A stretch of DNA of 64,000 nt from Allopusillimonas lactea (GCF_021653995.1 NZ_JAJJOZ010000004.1:243212-307211), one strand, 5' to 3'. Positions 1 to 10,180 are shown, counted from the first letter of the stretch. The notes: generated by a model not told the origin, from the letters alone. Program-made: numbers and translations.

Positions 1-202
1 TAAGCCGCCATCCTAGCCATGCAGCGCCGCCAAGCAAAACGAAAAACAGCAGCGACAGCGCCACCCGGGGCCATACGCCCATCGGTGCTTCGCCCTGTTG
101 TCCCCAAGGCAGGACAACGAAGGGGCGCTGTATGACAAAGGGAAGATTGGCCGTGGTCAACGCTACGATGATCACTAGCCACACAGCAAAAGACTGACTC
201 AT
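1..202 (-). CDS. DUF2818 family membrane protein (3' end outside window)
   Basis: The visible 67 codons start at an ATG (positions 202-200) and read MSQSFAVWLVIIVALTTANL, followed by LPF-VIQRPF and a second hydrophobic stretch (LSLLFFVLLGGAAWLGW). This two-helix layout and its position directly after nuoN are typical of the DUF2818 proteins of Betaproteobacteria. The function is unknown. It lies 74 bases after the nuoN stop and is probably the last member of the nuo transcript. The stop codon lies outside the window. Confidence 0.8.
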   Translation of the reverse strand, partial: MSQSFAVWLVIIVALTTANLPFVIQRPFVVLPWGQQGEAPMGVWPRVALSLLFFVLLGGAAWLGWRL

Positions 203-276
203 GCCTGCCTTGCAAATAAGAACCGCAACGGCCGCGCCGCGTCACTACGCACGAGCGCGGCCATTGCGGGTTGCAC

Positions 277-1758
277 TTACTGGAAGCGCAGCGAGTTTTC
301 GATCACGCTTACGCACAGCGCCATCAGGCCGCCGGGCAAAATGCCCAGGCCGATGATGAGCAAGCTGTTGACCGACATCACGCCACGCGTGATGGCGCCT
401 TGCGCCACCTTGGGATGATCGAACTCGGGTTCGTCGAAGTACGCAGCCTTGACTACGCGCAGGTAGTAGAACGCGCCGACCAGCGAGAAGAGCACAGCAA
501 CCACCGCAAGACTTACGTAGCCTGCACCGATGAGGGCCTGCAGCACCGCCAGCTTGGCGTAGAAGCCCGCCATCGGCGGAATACCCGTGAGCGAGAACAT
601 GGCCAGCAGCAGCATGCCTGCCATCAGTGGATCACGCCGGTTCAGGCCCTTCAGGTCGGCGATCTGGTCGCACTCGAAGCCACGGCGGCTCAGCAGCAGG
701 ATGAGCCCGAACGTAACCAGCGTAGTCAGCACATAAATCACGACATAAAAAAGTGCCGCGCCATAGGCGATCGAGGTCTCGCCCTGCCCGCCCACGCCCG
801 ACAGCAGGCCCAGGAAGACAAAACCCATCTGGCCTATTGTGGAATAGGCGAGCATACGCTTGAAGTTGCTCTGGACGATGGCGGTAAGGTTGCCGATGGC
901 CAGCGACAGTACCGCGAGGATCATCAGCATGGGCTCCCAGTCCAGCGCAATGCCGTGCAAGCCTTCGATGAGCAGGCGCAGCGTGATGGCAAACGCCGCC
1001 AGCTTGGGCGCGGCGCCAATGATCAGGGTGACCGAGGTGGGTGCGCCCTGGTAGACGTCGGGCGTCCACATATGGAAAGGCGCGGCGGTGAGCTTGAACG
1101 CCAGGCCGGCAACGATGAACACCACGCCGAACACCAGCGGCAGGCGTTCGGCATTGCCGCTGCCAATCACCTGAGCGATCAAGCGCAAGTTGAGCTGGCC
1201 AGTGGCACCGTAGATCATGGACATGCCATAGAGCAGCACACCCGAAGCCAGCGCGCCCAGCACGAAGTACTTCATGGCAGCTTCAGTGGCCGCCACGTCG
1301 TCGCGGCGGATAGCCACCAGCGCGTACAACGCAAAGGACATGAGCTCGACACCCAGATACACCGTCAGCATGCTGCCGGCCGAGATCATCACGAACTGCC
1401 CAAGCAAGGCGAGCAGCGACAGTGAATAGAACTCGCCGCCATGGCGCACCATGTCGCGCTGCTCGACATAGTCGCGGCCGTATATAAGCGTGACGGCGAC
1501 GGCGATGCAGGAACCGAGCTTCAGGAAGTGGGACAGCGAATCGACCACATACAGGCCGCTGAAAGAGTTACCGGCTACGCCCGCCTGCCACTGCAGCACA
1601 GACACCACACCCAGCACTACCACGGTCAGCAGGCTGAGCAGGAACGTGCCGTGACGCGACTCGGATTTGTTGAACGCATCAGCCAGCAAGACCACGCAGG
1701 CCAGGATCAACAACAGAATCTCAGGCGCGGCCAGGGCGAAATTGAATTGGTTTTGCAT
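277..1758 (-). CDS. nuoN: NADH-quinone oxidoreductase subunit N
   Basis: Membrane-arm subunit of respiratory complex I, one of three antiporter-like proton-channel subunits. The 493-residue product is almost wholly hydrophobic, with about 14 predicted helices, and carries the antiporter core seen in RMLAYSTIGQMGFVFLG and the AAPFHMWTPDVYQGAP stretch containing the conserved helix-break region. Length is normal for the family. The gene starts 12 bases after the nuoM stop, in the order of a standard nuo operon. The start MQNQFNFALAAPE is the family start. Confidence 0.97.
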   Translation of the reverse strand: MQNQFNFALAAPEILLLILACVVLLADAFNKSESRHGTFLLSLLTVVVLGVVSVLQWQAGVAGNSFSGLYVVDSLSHFLKLGSCIAVAVTLIYGRDYVEQRDMVRHGGEFYSLSLLALLGQFVMISAGSMLTVYLGVELMSFALYALVAIRRDDVAATEAAMKYFVLGALASGVLLYGMSMIYGATGQLNLRLIAQVIGSGNAERLPLVFGVVFIVAGLAFKLTAAPFHMWTPDVYQGAPTSVTLIIGAAPKLAAFAITLRLLIEGLHGIALDWEPMLMILAVLSLAIGNLTAIVQSNFKRMLAYSTIGQMGFVFLGLLSGVGGQGETSIAYGAALFYVVIYVLTTLVTFGLILLLSRRGFECDQIADLKGLNRRDPLMAGMLLLAMFSLTGIPPMAGFYAKLAVLQALIGAGYVSLAVVAVLFSLVGAFYYLRVVKAAYFDEPEFDHPKVAQGAITRGVMSVNSLLIIGLGILPGGLMALCVSVIENSLRFQ

Positions 1759-1770
1759 GATAGTTCGGGC

Positions 1771-3258
1771 TTACAGTTTCGAGACGGCTACGTGCTGCAG
1801 GAGGTTTTCCACCGACACGTGCATAACGTCTGTGAACGGCTTGGGATAGATGCCCATGTAGAGCACCGCGATCGCCATGATCCCCATGATGAGGAACTCG
1901 CGCGCGCTGAGGTCAGACATACCACGCACGTTATCGTTGGCGATGTCGCCGAACGCCACGCGCTTGAGCATCCACAGCGAGTAAGACGCGCCCAGGATCA
2001 GGGCAGTGGCGGCCAGCAGGCCAATCCAGAAGTTGTACTCGACCGCACCCATGATGACTGTGAACTCGCCCACGAAGCCACTGGTGGCTGGCAGGCCGGC
2101 GTTGGCCATGGAAAACAGCACGAAGTACGTCACGAAACGGGGCATCACATTGATCACTCCGCCGTAGTCGGCAATGCGCCGGCTGTGCAGGCGGTCGTAG
2201 AGTACGCCGATGCACAGGAACATGGCGCCTGACACGAAACCGTGCGAGATCATCTGTACGATGGCGCCTTCGACACCCGCCGTATTGAAGATGAAAAAGC
2301 CGAGGGTGACAAAGCCCATGTGGGCAACCGACGAATACGCCACGAGCTTCTTCATGTCGTCCTGGACGATCGCCACCAAGCCGATGTAGATCACGGCAAT
2401 GAGCGAGAGTGCAATGACCACGCCCGCCAGGCTGTGCGACGCATCAGGCGTGATGGGCAGCGAGAAACGCAGGAAGCCGTATGCACCCAGCTTCAGCATG
2501 ATGGCCGCCAGCACCACCGAGCCGCCCGTCGGCGCCTCGACGTGGGCATCGGGCAACCATGTATGCACGGGCCACATTGGCACTTTCACGGCGAATGCGG
2601 CAAAGAGCGCGATGAAGATCAGGATCTGCGGCGTAAGATCCAGCGGCAGCTTGTGCCATGTGAGGATGTCAAACGAACCATCCGCGGCGTGCCACAAGTA
2701 GATGAACGCGACCAGCGTCAGCAATGAACCCAGCAGGGTATACAAGAAAAACTTGATGGCGGCGTAAACGCGATTCGGGCCGCCCCACACACCGATGATC
2801 AGGTACATCGGAATGAGCGTGGCCTCGAAGAACACGTAGAACAGCATGCCGTCTAGTGCAGCGAACACACCGACCATCAGACCCGACAGAATCAGAAACG
2901 CGGCCATGTATTGCGCCACGCGGCTGGTGATGACTTCCCAGCCGGCCATGATCACGATGACCGTGATGAAAGCCGTGAGCAGCACGAACCAGACCGAAAT
3001 CCCGTCAATGCCAAGATGGTAGTTAATGGCAAAGGTTTCGATCCAGGGCGTGAGCTCGACGAACTGCATGCTGGCCGTGGTGTTGTCAAACCCGGTATAG
3101 AGCGGGATCGTGACCAGGAAGCTCACGATGGAGCCGATGAGGGCCAGCTTGCGGGTCAGCCCCGGACGGTCGTCGCCGCCCAGGAGCAGTACGATCAGCC
3201 CCGAAATGATGGGAACGAAGATCGAAAGCGTAAGCCAGGGGAGATTAGAAGACGCCAT
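1771..3258 (-). CDS. nuoM: NADH-quinone oxidoreductase subunit M
   Basis: Proton-pumping antiporter-like subunit of the complex I membrane arm, 495 residues from the start MASSNLPWLTLSIFVP. That ATG is chosen because other betaproteobacterial NuoM proteins start this way. Two in-frame ATGs at 3270 and 3273 lie just upstream; the 3273 one overlaps the nuoL stop codon (ATGA) and is a real alternative. Seen in the protein are VPMWPVHTWLPDAHVEAPT and KKLVAYSSVAHMGFVTLG, both hallmark antiporter motifs. Confidence 0.96.
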   Translation of the reverse strand: MASSNLPWLTLSIFVPIISGLIVLLLGGDDRPGLTRKLALIGSIVSFLVTIPLYTGFDNTTASMQFVELTPWIETFAINYHLGIDGISVWFVLLTAFITVIVIMAGWEVITSRVAQYMAAFLILSGLMVGVFAALDGMLFYVFFEATLIPMYLIIGVWGGPNRVYAAIKFFLYTLLGSLLTLVAFIYLWHAADGSFDILTWHKLPLDLTPQILIFIALFAAFAVKVPMWPVHTWLPDAHVEAPTGGSVVLAAIMLKLGAYGFLRFSLPITPDASHSLAGVVIALSLIAVIYIGLVAIVQDDMKKLVAYSSVAHMGFVTLGFFIFNTAGVEGAIVQMISHGFVSGAMFLCIGVLYDRLHSRRIADYGGVINVMPRFVTYFVLFSMANAGLPATSGFVGEFTVIMGAVEYNFWIGLLAATALILGASYSLWMLKRVAFGDIANDNVRGMSDLSAREFLIMGIMAIAVLYMGIYPKPFTDVMHVSVENLLQHVAVSKL

Positions 3259-3269
3259 ATCGCCAGCCA

Positions 3270-5279
3270 TCATTGAACCGTCAGTACGAAAAAGGAGATT
3301 AAAGCCATGATCCCGACGATCATCGCAAAGGCATAGTGATAGATGTAGCCGGACTGCAGGTGACGGCTGACGGCCGCAACCCAACCCACCAAACGGGCGC
3401 TGCCGTTGACGATCAAGCCGTCGATCAGGCCGCGGTCGCCGGCGTGCCAGAAGCCCGTACCCAGCATGCGCGCGCCGCGCGCCACCACTTGCTCGTTGAA
3501 CCAGTCAGCGTAGTACTTGTTCTCGAGAATACGGTTGATAAAGGAGAGATTGCGGTAGACCGCCGCCGGCACGCGCGGGTTGACCACGTAGCAGTACCAC
3601 GCCACCACAAAACCGGCCACCATCAGCCAGAACGGCAGCGTGCTGAAGCCGTGCAGTGCGTAAGCCACCCAGTCGTGCCAGTGGCCAGCCAGCTCGGCCA
3701 TGGCCGGATGCTGGGGCAGATTGGCAATGGCACCCTTGAAATAGCCATCGAACAGCAGCGGATCGATGAACCAGGCACCCGCGATGATCGAGGGGATGGC
3801 CAACAGCACCAGCGGCAGCGTGACCACCCAAGGAGTTTCATGCGGGGTACCGCCGTGATGACCATGGTCATCGTGCCCCTTGTGATCGTGTTCGCCATGG
3901 CTGCCCAGTGGGAAGCGCTCTTTGCCATGGAAGACCAGGAAATAAAGGCGGAAAGAATACAACGAGGTGACGAAGACACCGATCAGCGTCGCGTAGTAAG
4001 CGAAGCTTGCGCCCCATACATTGGCCGCGCCCGCCGCCTCGATGATGTGCTCTTTGGAATAGAAGCCGGCGAAGAACGGCGTGCCGACCAACGACAGTGT
4101 GCCAATCAGGAAGGTGATCCAGGTAATGGGCATGTACTTGCGCAAGCCGCCCATATTGCGGATGTCCTGGTCGTGGTGCATGCCGATGATGACCGAACCC
4201 GCGCCCAGGAACAGCAGCGCTTTGAAGAACGCGTGTGTCATGAGGTGGAAAATCGCCGCCGAATAGGCCGACGCGCCCAGCGCCACGGTCATATAGCCAA
4301 GCTGCGACAACGTGGAATACGCCACCACGCGCTTGATGTCGTTCTGGATGATGCCCAGGATGCCCAGGAACAGCGCGCCAATCGCGCCGATCACAATCAT
4401 GACCGACAGCGCGGTGTCTGACAGCTCATACAGGGGCGAGAAGCGGGCCACCATGAAAATGCCGGCCGTCACCATGGTCGCGGCGTGGATCAGCGCCGAG
4501 ATCGGCGTCGGGCCTTCCATGGAGTCGGGCAGCCAGGAATGCAGCGGCACCTGCGCCGATTTGCCCATTGCACCCACGAACAGACACAAGCAGGCCACCG
4601 TCAGCATCTGCCAATCAGTGCCAGGGAAGATGATGCCAGAGAGCTTGTCGGACTGTGCGAACACGTCGCCATAGTGCATGCTGCCCGTATATGCCCACAG
4701 CAGGCCGATCCCGAGTATGAAGCCGAAGTCGCCGACGCGGTTCATCAGGAAAGCCTTGAGATTGGCGAAGATCGCCGTTGGGCGGGTGTACCAGAAGCCA
4801 ATCAGCAAGTAGGATACCAAGCCCACTGCTTCCCAGCCGAAGAAGAGCTGCACCATGTTGTTGGACATGACCAGCATCAGCATGGAGAAGGTGAACAGCG
4901 AGATATACGCGAAGAAGCGCTGGTAGCCCGGGTCGTCGGCCATGTAGCCGATGGTGTAGATGTGCACCATCAGGGACACGGAGGTGACCACGACCATCAT
5001 GAGCGCCGACAGCGAATCGATCAGGAAGCCCAGCTCGATACGGGTTTTGCCTATCACACTCCAGGTATAGAGCACACCGTCATAGGTGTGGCCGTCCAAC
5101 ACCTGGAACAGCACGATGACTGAACCTGCGAAGGAGATTGCCACGCCGGCGATAGTGATGACGTGTGCGGCAGAGCGGCCGACCGCCCTACCCAGGAAGC
5201 CCGTCCCGAAAAAGCCGGCCAGAATGGCACCGACCAAGGGTGCCAGCGCGATAAGCAGATAGAGATTAGGTGAAGTCAT
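3270..5279 (-). CDS. nuoL: NADH-quinone oxidoreductase subunit L
   Basis: Largest antiporter-like subunit of complex I, with the long lateral helix at its C terminus. The 669-residue product starts MTSPNLYLLIALAPLVG. It contains the motif VPLHSWLPDSMEGPTPISAL and IKRVVAYSTLSQLGYM. A His-rich loop (HGEHDHKGHDDHGHHGG) lies between the last core helices, before the C-terminal helices. The longest open frame begins 12 codons earlier, but that start lacks family support. The gene begins 16 bases after the nuoK stop. Confidence 0.97.
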   Translation of the reverse strand: MTSPNLYLLIALAPLVGAILAGFFGTGFLGRAVGRSAAHVITIAGVAISFAGSVIVLFQVLDGHTYDGVLYTWSVIGKTRIELGFLIDSLSALMMVVVTSVSLMVHIYTIGYMADDPGYQRFFAYISLFTFSMLMLVMSNNMVQLFFGWEAVGLVSYLLIGFWYTRPTAIFANLKAFLMNRVGDFGFILGIGLLWAYTGSMHYGDVFAQSDKLSGIIFPGTDWQMLTVACLCLFVGAMGKSAQVPLHSWLPDSMEGPTPISALIHAATMVTAGIFMVARFSPLYELSDTALSVMIVIGAIGALFLGILGIIQNDIKRVVAYSTLSQLGYMTVALGASAYSAAIFHLMTHAFFKALLFLGAGSVIIGMHHDQDIRNMGGLRKYMPITWITFLIGTLSLVGTPFFAGFYSKEHIIEAAGAANVWGASFAYYATLIGVFVTSLYSFRLYFLVFHGKERFPLGSHGEHDHKGHDDHGHHGGTPHETPWVVTLPLVLLAIPSIIAGAWFIDPLLFDGYFKGAIANLPQHPAMAELAGHWHDWVAYALHGFSTLPFWLMVAGFVVAWYCYVVNPRVPAAVYRNLSFINRILENKYYADWFNEQVVARGARMLGTGFWHAGDRGLIDGLIVNGSARLVGWVAAVSRHLQSGYIYHYAFAMIVGIMALISFFVLTVQ

Positions 5280-5295
5280 GATTTGTGCTATCCCA

Positions 5296-5604
5296 TCAAC
5301 CCTTGAGCTGGTCAAGTTCTTCGACGTTGATCGTTTTCAGGTTGCGGAACAGCAACACCAGGATCGCCAGGCCGATGGCCGCCTCGGCAGCCGCGACTGT
5401 CAGCACAAAGAACACGAACACCTGTCCGGCCGCATCGCCCGCCCAAGTGGAGAAGGCGACGAAGTTCATGTTGGCCGAGAGCAGAATGAGCTCGATGGAC
5501 ATGAGCAGGACAATCAGATTGCGGCGATTCAGAAAGAAGCCAAAGATACCGATGGCGAACAGGATCGCGCCCAGTATCAGATAGTGAGCAAGCGTCAGAG
5601 TCAT
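5296..5604 (-). CDS. nuoK: NADH-quinone oxidoreductase subunit K
   Basis: Small three-helix subunit of complex I, 102 residues, the usual length. Two buried glutamates needed for proton transfer in the family are present at positions 38 (in MSIELILLSANMNFVAFS) and 74 (in AAAEAAIGLAIL). The start codon overlaps the nuoJ stop by four bases (ATGA), which points to translational coupling. Confidence 0.97.
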   Translation of the reverse strand: MTLTLAHYLILGAILFAIGIFGFFLNRRNLIVLLMSIELILLSANMNFVAFSTWAGDAAGQVFVFFVLTVAAAEAAIGLAILVLLFRNLKTINVEELDQLKG

Positions 5605-6239
5605 TTTTTGTCCCCTGTGGCGTCAGCGACAGCCGCTTCGGCGGACGCTTCGGTTTGCGACGGGATGTTGACCAGGCGCACACGATCTTGTGCACGTACT
5701 TTGACCTGGTCGGCCGGGCGGTTGCGCTTGACATCGGCGCGCTTGCGCAAGGTAAGCGCAATGGCAGCGATCATGCCCACTAGCAGGATGACCCCGCCCA
5801 CCTGTACGGCGAAGCCGAACTCGCTGTACATCAGCGTGCCAAGCGCCAGGGTGTTGTCGTAATCGTCAGCCACAGGCGCGGCCGGGCCAGCGCCGAACCA
5901 GGTGCGGCCGATCACAAAGGCCATCTCGAGCACCATGATCAGGCCGATCAGCAGGCCCAGTGGCAGGTAGGTCTTGAGGCCGGCGCGCAGCGTTTCCATA
6001 CGCACGTCCAGCATCATGACCACGAACAGGAACAACACCATGACGGCGCCTACATACACCAGCACCAACAAAAGCGACAGAAACTCGGCGCCCAGCAGCA
6101 TCCAGATCATGGATGCGGAAAAAAACGCCAGAATGAGGTGCAGCACCCCGGTGACTGGGCTGGTGGCGGTAATGACGCGGAACGCGGCAACGACCAGGAC
6201 CAGGGCCAGCACATAGAACAGAACGGTGGAAAAAATCAT
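5601..6239 (-). CDS. nuoJ: NADH-quinone oxidoreductase subunit J
   Basis: Membrane-arm subunit of complex I with five expected helices; 212 residues from MIFSTVLFYVLALVLVVAAF. This start matches the family. A second in-frame ATG at 6257 overlaps the nuoI stop codon (TGATG) and would add six residues (MADQTP). The conserved core LVYVGAVMVLFLFVVMMLD is present. The C-terminal tail after the last helix, rich in Lys, Arg, Ala and Asp, is about 45 residues long and poorly conserved in this family. Confidence 0.95.
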   Translation of the reverse strand: MIFSTVLFYVLALVLVVAAFRVITATSPVTGVLHLILAFFSASMIWMLLGAEFLSLLLVLVYVGAVMVLFLFVVMMLDVRMETLRAGLKTYLPLGLLIGLIMVLEMAFVIGRTWFGAGPAAPVADDYDNTLALGTLMYSEFGFAVQVGGVILLVGMIAAIALTLRKRADVKRNRPADQVKVRAQDRVRLVNIPSQTEASAEAAVADATGDKK

Positions 6240-6256
6240 GGGTGTCTGATCCGCCA

Positions 6257-6745
6257 TCAACGATAAGGAGCATCTTCGGCACGGCGGCGCGCGATTTCGG
6301 ATTCGTAGCGGTCGCCAACAGCCAGGAGCATATCTTTGGTGAAGTACAGATCGCCGCGTTTTTCGCCGTGATATTCGGAAATGTGCGTTTCCACGATGGA
6401 ATCGACTGGACAGCTCTCTTCACAGAAGCCGCAGAAAATGCACTTGGTGAGGTCGATGTCGTAGCGCGTGGTGCGGCGTGTGCCGTCATCGCGCTCAGCC
6501 GACTCGATGGTGATGGCCAGCGCCGGACACACCGCCTCGCACAGCTTGCACGCAATGCAGCGTTCTTCGCCGTTGGGATAGCGGCGCAATGCGTGCAGCC
6601 CGCGGAACCGCGGCGACGCAGGCGTCTTCTCCTGGGGATACCGCAGGGTGATCTTGCGCTTGAAAAAATACTTACCCGTGAGCTTCATGCCCTCGAGCAT
6701 TTCGGTCAGCATAAGGCTGCCGAAGAAATCCTTGATAGCTTGCAT
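6257..6745 (-). CDS. nuoI: NADH-quinone oxidoreductase subunit I (8Fe ferredoxin type)
   Basis: Peripheral-arm subunit of complex I that carries two [4Fe-4S] clusters (N6a and N6b). The 162-residue product starts MQAIKDFFGS. Eight cysteines are in two CxxCxxCxxxC motifs, at residues 63, 66, 69, 73 and 102, 105, 108, 112. An AAGGGG-type ribosome site lies upstream of the ATG. The open frame extends 60 codons further upstream into nuoH, but that part has no family similarity. Confidence 0.97.
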   Translation of the reverse strand: MQAIKDFFGSLMLTEMLEGMKLTGKYFFKRKITLRYPQEKTPASPRFRGLHALRRYPNGEERCIACKLCEAVCPALAITIESAERDDGTRRTTRYDIDLTKCIFCGFCEESCPVDSIVETHISEYHGEKRGDLYFTKDMLLAVGDRYESEIARRRAEDAPYR

Positions 6746-6764
6746 AACTCTAGCCCCTTGTTTC

Positions 6765-7838
6765 CTATTGCCAGATATTCCAGGGCGTCTGCATCCAGAT
6801 CGCCACCAGCAGCAGCCAGATGCCCGTGAAAGGAATGAATACCTTCCAGCCCAGGCGCATGATCTGGTCGTATCGGTAGCGCGGGAATGTCGCGCGGAAC
6901 CAAATAAACATCGACACCACCACAAAGGTCTTGACGCCCAGCCAGATCCAGCCAGGCACCCAGGTGAAGGGCGCGAAATCGAAGGGCGGCAGCCATCCGC
7001 CGAGGAACATGATCGAGGCGAGAGCCGACAGCAGGATCATGTTGGCGTATTCACCCAGGAAGAACAGCGCGAAGCCCATACCCGAATACTCGACCATGTG
7101 GCCGGCCACGATTTCGGATTCGCCTTCCACCACATCGAAGGGGTGGCGGTTGGTCTCGGCCACGGCCGAGATCACGTAGATCACGAACAGCGGCAGCAGC
7201 GGCAGCCAGTTCCAGGACATGAAGCTGATGCCCTTGCCGGCGAACCACCCCGCAGCCTGGCCTTCGACGATGCCGCTCATGTTGAGCGTGCCCGATACCA
7301 GAAGCACTGTCACCAGCACGAAGCCGATGGCAAGCTCATAGGACACCATTTGCGCGGCAGCCCGCAACGCACCCAGGAATGCATACTTGGAGTTGGAGGC
7401 CCAGCCCGCGACGATCACCCCGTACACCCCCAGCGAGGTGATAGCCATCAGGAACAGCAGACCAGCGTTGACATCAGACAGCACGACTTCGGGGCCGAAT
7501 GGAATCACCGCCCAGGCGGCCAGCGCCGGCATCAACGTCACCACGGGCGCCAGCACGTACAGCACCTTGTTGGCCTTGGCCGGCATGATGACTTCTTTCG
7601 TCAACAGCTTGAAGACATCGGCGAATGGCTGCAGCAGGCCGCGGTAGCCCACACGATTGGGCCCCATGCGCACGTGCATGGCGCCGATCATCTTGCGCTC
7701 CCAGTACGTGAGATATGCCACGCACAAAATGATGGGAACGGCAATCACGACAATCTTGATCAGCGACCAGACTACCAGCCACGCGGTCGGCCCGACGAGA
7801 TCGGTACCGAAGTTGTTAATTGCAGTCAGCCACTCCAT
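6765..7838 (-). CDS. nuoH: NADH-quinone oxidoreductase subunit H
   Basis: Complex I subunit that joins the peripheral and membrane arms and forms part of the quinone tunnel. It has 357 residues and about eight helices, with the conserved ERKMIGAMHVRMGPNRVG region and the acidic loop in AETNRHPFDVVEGESEIVAG. The ATG overlaps the nuoG stop codon by one base (TGATG). Confidence 0.97.
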   Translation of the reverse strand: MEWLTAINNFGTDLVGPTAWLVVWSLIKIVVIAVPIILCVAYLTYWERKMIGAMHVRMGPNRVGYRGLLQPFADVFKLLTKEVIMPAKANKVLYVLAPVVTLMPALAAWAVIPFGPEVVLSDVNAGLLFLMAITSLGVYGVIVAGWASNSKYAFLGALRAAAQMVSYELAIGFVLVTVLLVSGTLNMSGIVEGQAAGWFAGKGISFMSWNWLPLLPLFVIYVISAVAETNRHPFDVVEGESEIVAGHMVEYSGMGFALFFLGEYANMILLSALASIMFLGGWLPPFDFAPFTWVPGWIWLGVKTFVVVSMFIWFRATFPRYRYDQIMRLGWKVFIPFTGIWLLLVAIWMQTPWNIWQ

Positions 7839-10165
7839 CAGGCACGCTCCACCTTAAGTTCGCCAAAGCCGCCGCCCAACGCGACGGTCGCATCGAAGGC
7901 CGCCGCAATGCGGACGCAACCTGGGGCAACAGTGTCATCAATCTGCGCCGGCAGGACAATTTCGCCCTGGGCACTGCGTATTTTGAGCGCATCGCCATCC
8001 TGTGCGCCCACTTGTGCAAGCGTAGCGGCCGCCATGCGCGCACGCGGCGCCGCCGAGGCAGGCGTTTGCTGCAGGGGCTCGGAACGGCGCACCAGCGCGT
8101 CGCTGCGATAGATGGGAATATCGGTAACGCGCTCCAGGCCAGCAGTGTGCTGCGAAAGACCAGGCTGGGCCGCTACGTTGTTGGACAGACGCCCGTCGAC
8201 GCCACCCACCAGCACAGCATCGCGCACGGACTCGGACGTTTCGTCGTCGAAGCCCTGCAGCTCGAACAGGTTGCCCAGCACCCGCAAGACCTTCCAGGCG
8301 GGACGGGTATCGGCGTAAGGGGCGGCGACACCCTTGAAGCTCTGCACGCGGCCTTCGGCGTTGACAAAGGTGCCGGACGTTTCAGTGAACGGCGCGACCG
8401 GCAGCATGACGTCGGCCCAGTCTTGCGCGGCGGAGCGGAAGGGGGTGAGCGCCACCGCGAAGGCCGCATCTTTGAGTGCCTGCACGGCTTGTGGGCCGTT
8501 ATCGCTGTCGAACAGCGGCTCGGTGTGCAGCACGATGTAGGCCTTAAGTGCCTGCTTGAGCATTTGCTCGGCACCCAGACCGCCTGCGGCGGGCACCGCA
8601 CCTGCCAAATAGCCGCCGACGGTATTGCCGCCGGGTGTCAGGAAACCGAAGCGGGCGCCCAGCGCCTTGGCCAGCACCGAGGCATTGGCGGCGATGAGTG
8701 CGGCACGATCGGATGCCGTCGCCATATTGCCGACCAGAATAGCGACGCGCTCGCCCGATGCCAGGCTGGCCGCAATGGTACGTGCGATTTCGGAAGCCGC
8801 CACGCCTGCATAGGCGTCGGGAGCGGCCTGGCCGCCTTGCAGCGCCAAGGCCACCGAGACTTCGGCCAGTGCGTTCGGCAGCAGGCTGGGCGCCACGGTC
8901 ATGCGCGCATGCACAGGGAACAGCGGATCATCGGCCGCCGAATCAATGAACGATACCTGAGTGCCATGCTTGACAGCCTGGCGCAGACGCTGCGCCATGA
9001 GGGGGTGGTCCTTGCGCAGGAAGGAGCCAATGACCAGCACACGATCCAGCTTGCCCAGATCAGCCACCGGCATGCCCAGCCAGGGCACACCCGGCAGGGC
9101 CTTGTCGAACGCGGCGTCGATATTGCGCATGCGGAAGTCGACGTTTTCGGAGCCCAGCGCACGTGTCAGGCGTGCCAGCAGCGCCAGTTCTTCCGTTGTG
9201 GCCGTAGGGCTGCCAATCGCGCCAATCTGCTCGGGACCAGCGTGCTCGCGCACGGTATTGAGGCCTTGCACCACCACTTGCAGAGCGTCGGACCACGAGG
9301 CTTCGCGCCACTCGCCGTCTTCGCCGCGGATCATGGGGTGCGCCAGGCGGTCTTTGACGTACAGGCCTTCATAGGAGAAGCGGTCACGGTCGCTGATCCA
9401 GCACTCGTTGACGGCCTCGTTCTCGAAGGGCACCACGCGCAGCACGCGGTCCATCTTGGCCTGTACCACGAGGTTGGCGCCGAGGCTGTCATGAGGGCTG
9501 ACCGAAAAGCGGCGAGACATTTCCCAGGTACGGGCGCTGAACTTGAACGGGCGCGACAGCAGCGCGCCGACCGGGCAGATGTCAATCATGTTGCCCGACA
9601 GTTCAGATTCAACGGACTTGCCGACGAAGGTGGTGATTTCAGAGAATTCGCCACGGTTCACCATGCCGATTTCCATCATGCCGCCAATCTCTTCGCCAAA
9701 GCGCACGCAACGGGTGCAATGGATGCAGCGCTGCATGGCCTCGGTGGAAATGAGCGGGCCCATTTCTTTGGCCACGACGACGCGCTTGGCCTCTTGGTAG
9801 CGCGATGCAGAGGCACCGTAGCCCACGGCAAGATCTTGCAGCTGACACTCTCCGCCTTGATCGCAAACGGGGCAGTCGAGGGGGTGGTTGATCAGCAGGA
9901 ACTCCATGACGCTTTTTTGCGCGGCAACGGCCTTGGCCGAACGCGTATGCACCACCATGCCGTTGGTAACGGGGGTGGCACAGGCCGGCAGCGCCTTGGG
10001 TGCCTTTTCGACGTCCACCAGGCACATGCGGCAGTTGGCGGCCACGGACAGTTTCTTGTGATAGCAGAAATGCGGCACGTAGACGCCCAGTTTATGGGCG
10101 GCCTGAATGACCATGCTGCCTTCTGGCGCTTCGGTCTTGATGCCGTCGATGGTGATTTCGACCAT
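7838..10165 (-). CDS. nuoG: NADH-quinone oxidoreductase subunit G
   Basis: Largest peripheral-arm subunit of complex I, 775 residues. The N-terminal part holds a [2Fe-2S] ferredoxin domain (HFCYHKKLSVAANCRMCLVD), a His-Cys3 cluster region (NHPLDCPVCDQGGECQLQD) and a [4Fe-4S] motif (CIHCTRCVRFGEEIGG). The remainder is a molybdopterin-oxidoreductase-like fold that binds no molybdenum in this family. It starts MVEITIDGIKTEAPEGS, 15 bases after nuoF. Confidence 0.96.
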   Translation of the reverse strand: MVEITIDGIKTEAPEGSMVIQAAHKLGVYVPHFCYHKKLSVAANCRMCLVDVEKAPKALPACATPVTNGMVVHTRSAKAVAAQKSVMEFLLINHPLDCPVCDQGGECQLQDLAVGYGASASRYQEAKRVVVAKEMGPLISTEAMQRCIHCTRCVRFGEEIGGMMEIGMVNRGEFSEITTFVGKSVESELSGNMIDICPVGALLSRPFKFSARTWEMSRRFSVSPHDSLGANLVVQAKMDRVLRVVPFENEAVNECWISDRDRFSYEGLYVKDRLAHPMIRGEDGEWREASWSDALQVVVQGLNTVREHAGPEQIGAIGSPTATTEELALLARLTRALGSENVDFRMRNIDAAFDKALPGVPWLGMPVADLGKLDRVLVIGSFLRKDHPLMAQRLRQAVKHGTQVSFIDSAADDPLFPVHARMTVAPSLLPNALAEVSVALALQGGQAAPDAYAGVAASEIARTIAASLASGERVAILVGNMATASDRAALIAANASVLAKALGARFGFLTPGGNTVGGYLAGAVPAAGGLGAEQMLKQALKAYIVLHTEPLFDSDNGPQAVQALKDAAFAVALTPFRSAAQDWADVMLPVAPFTETSGTFVNAEGRVQSFKGVAAPYADTRPAWKVLRVLGNLFELQGFDDETSESVRDAVLVGGVDGRLSNNVAAQPGLSQHTAGLERVTDIPIYRSDALVRRSEPLQQTPASAAPRARMAAATLAQVGAQDGDALKIRSAQGEIVLPAQIDDTVAPGCVRIAAAFDATVALGGGFGELKVERA

Positions 10166-10180
10166 TGGAATATCCTGAGC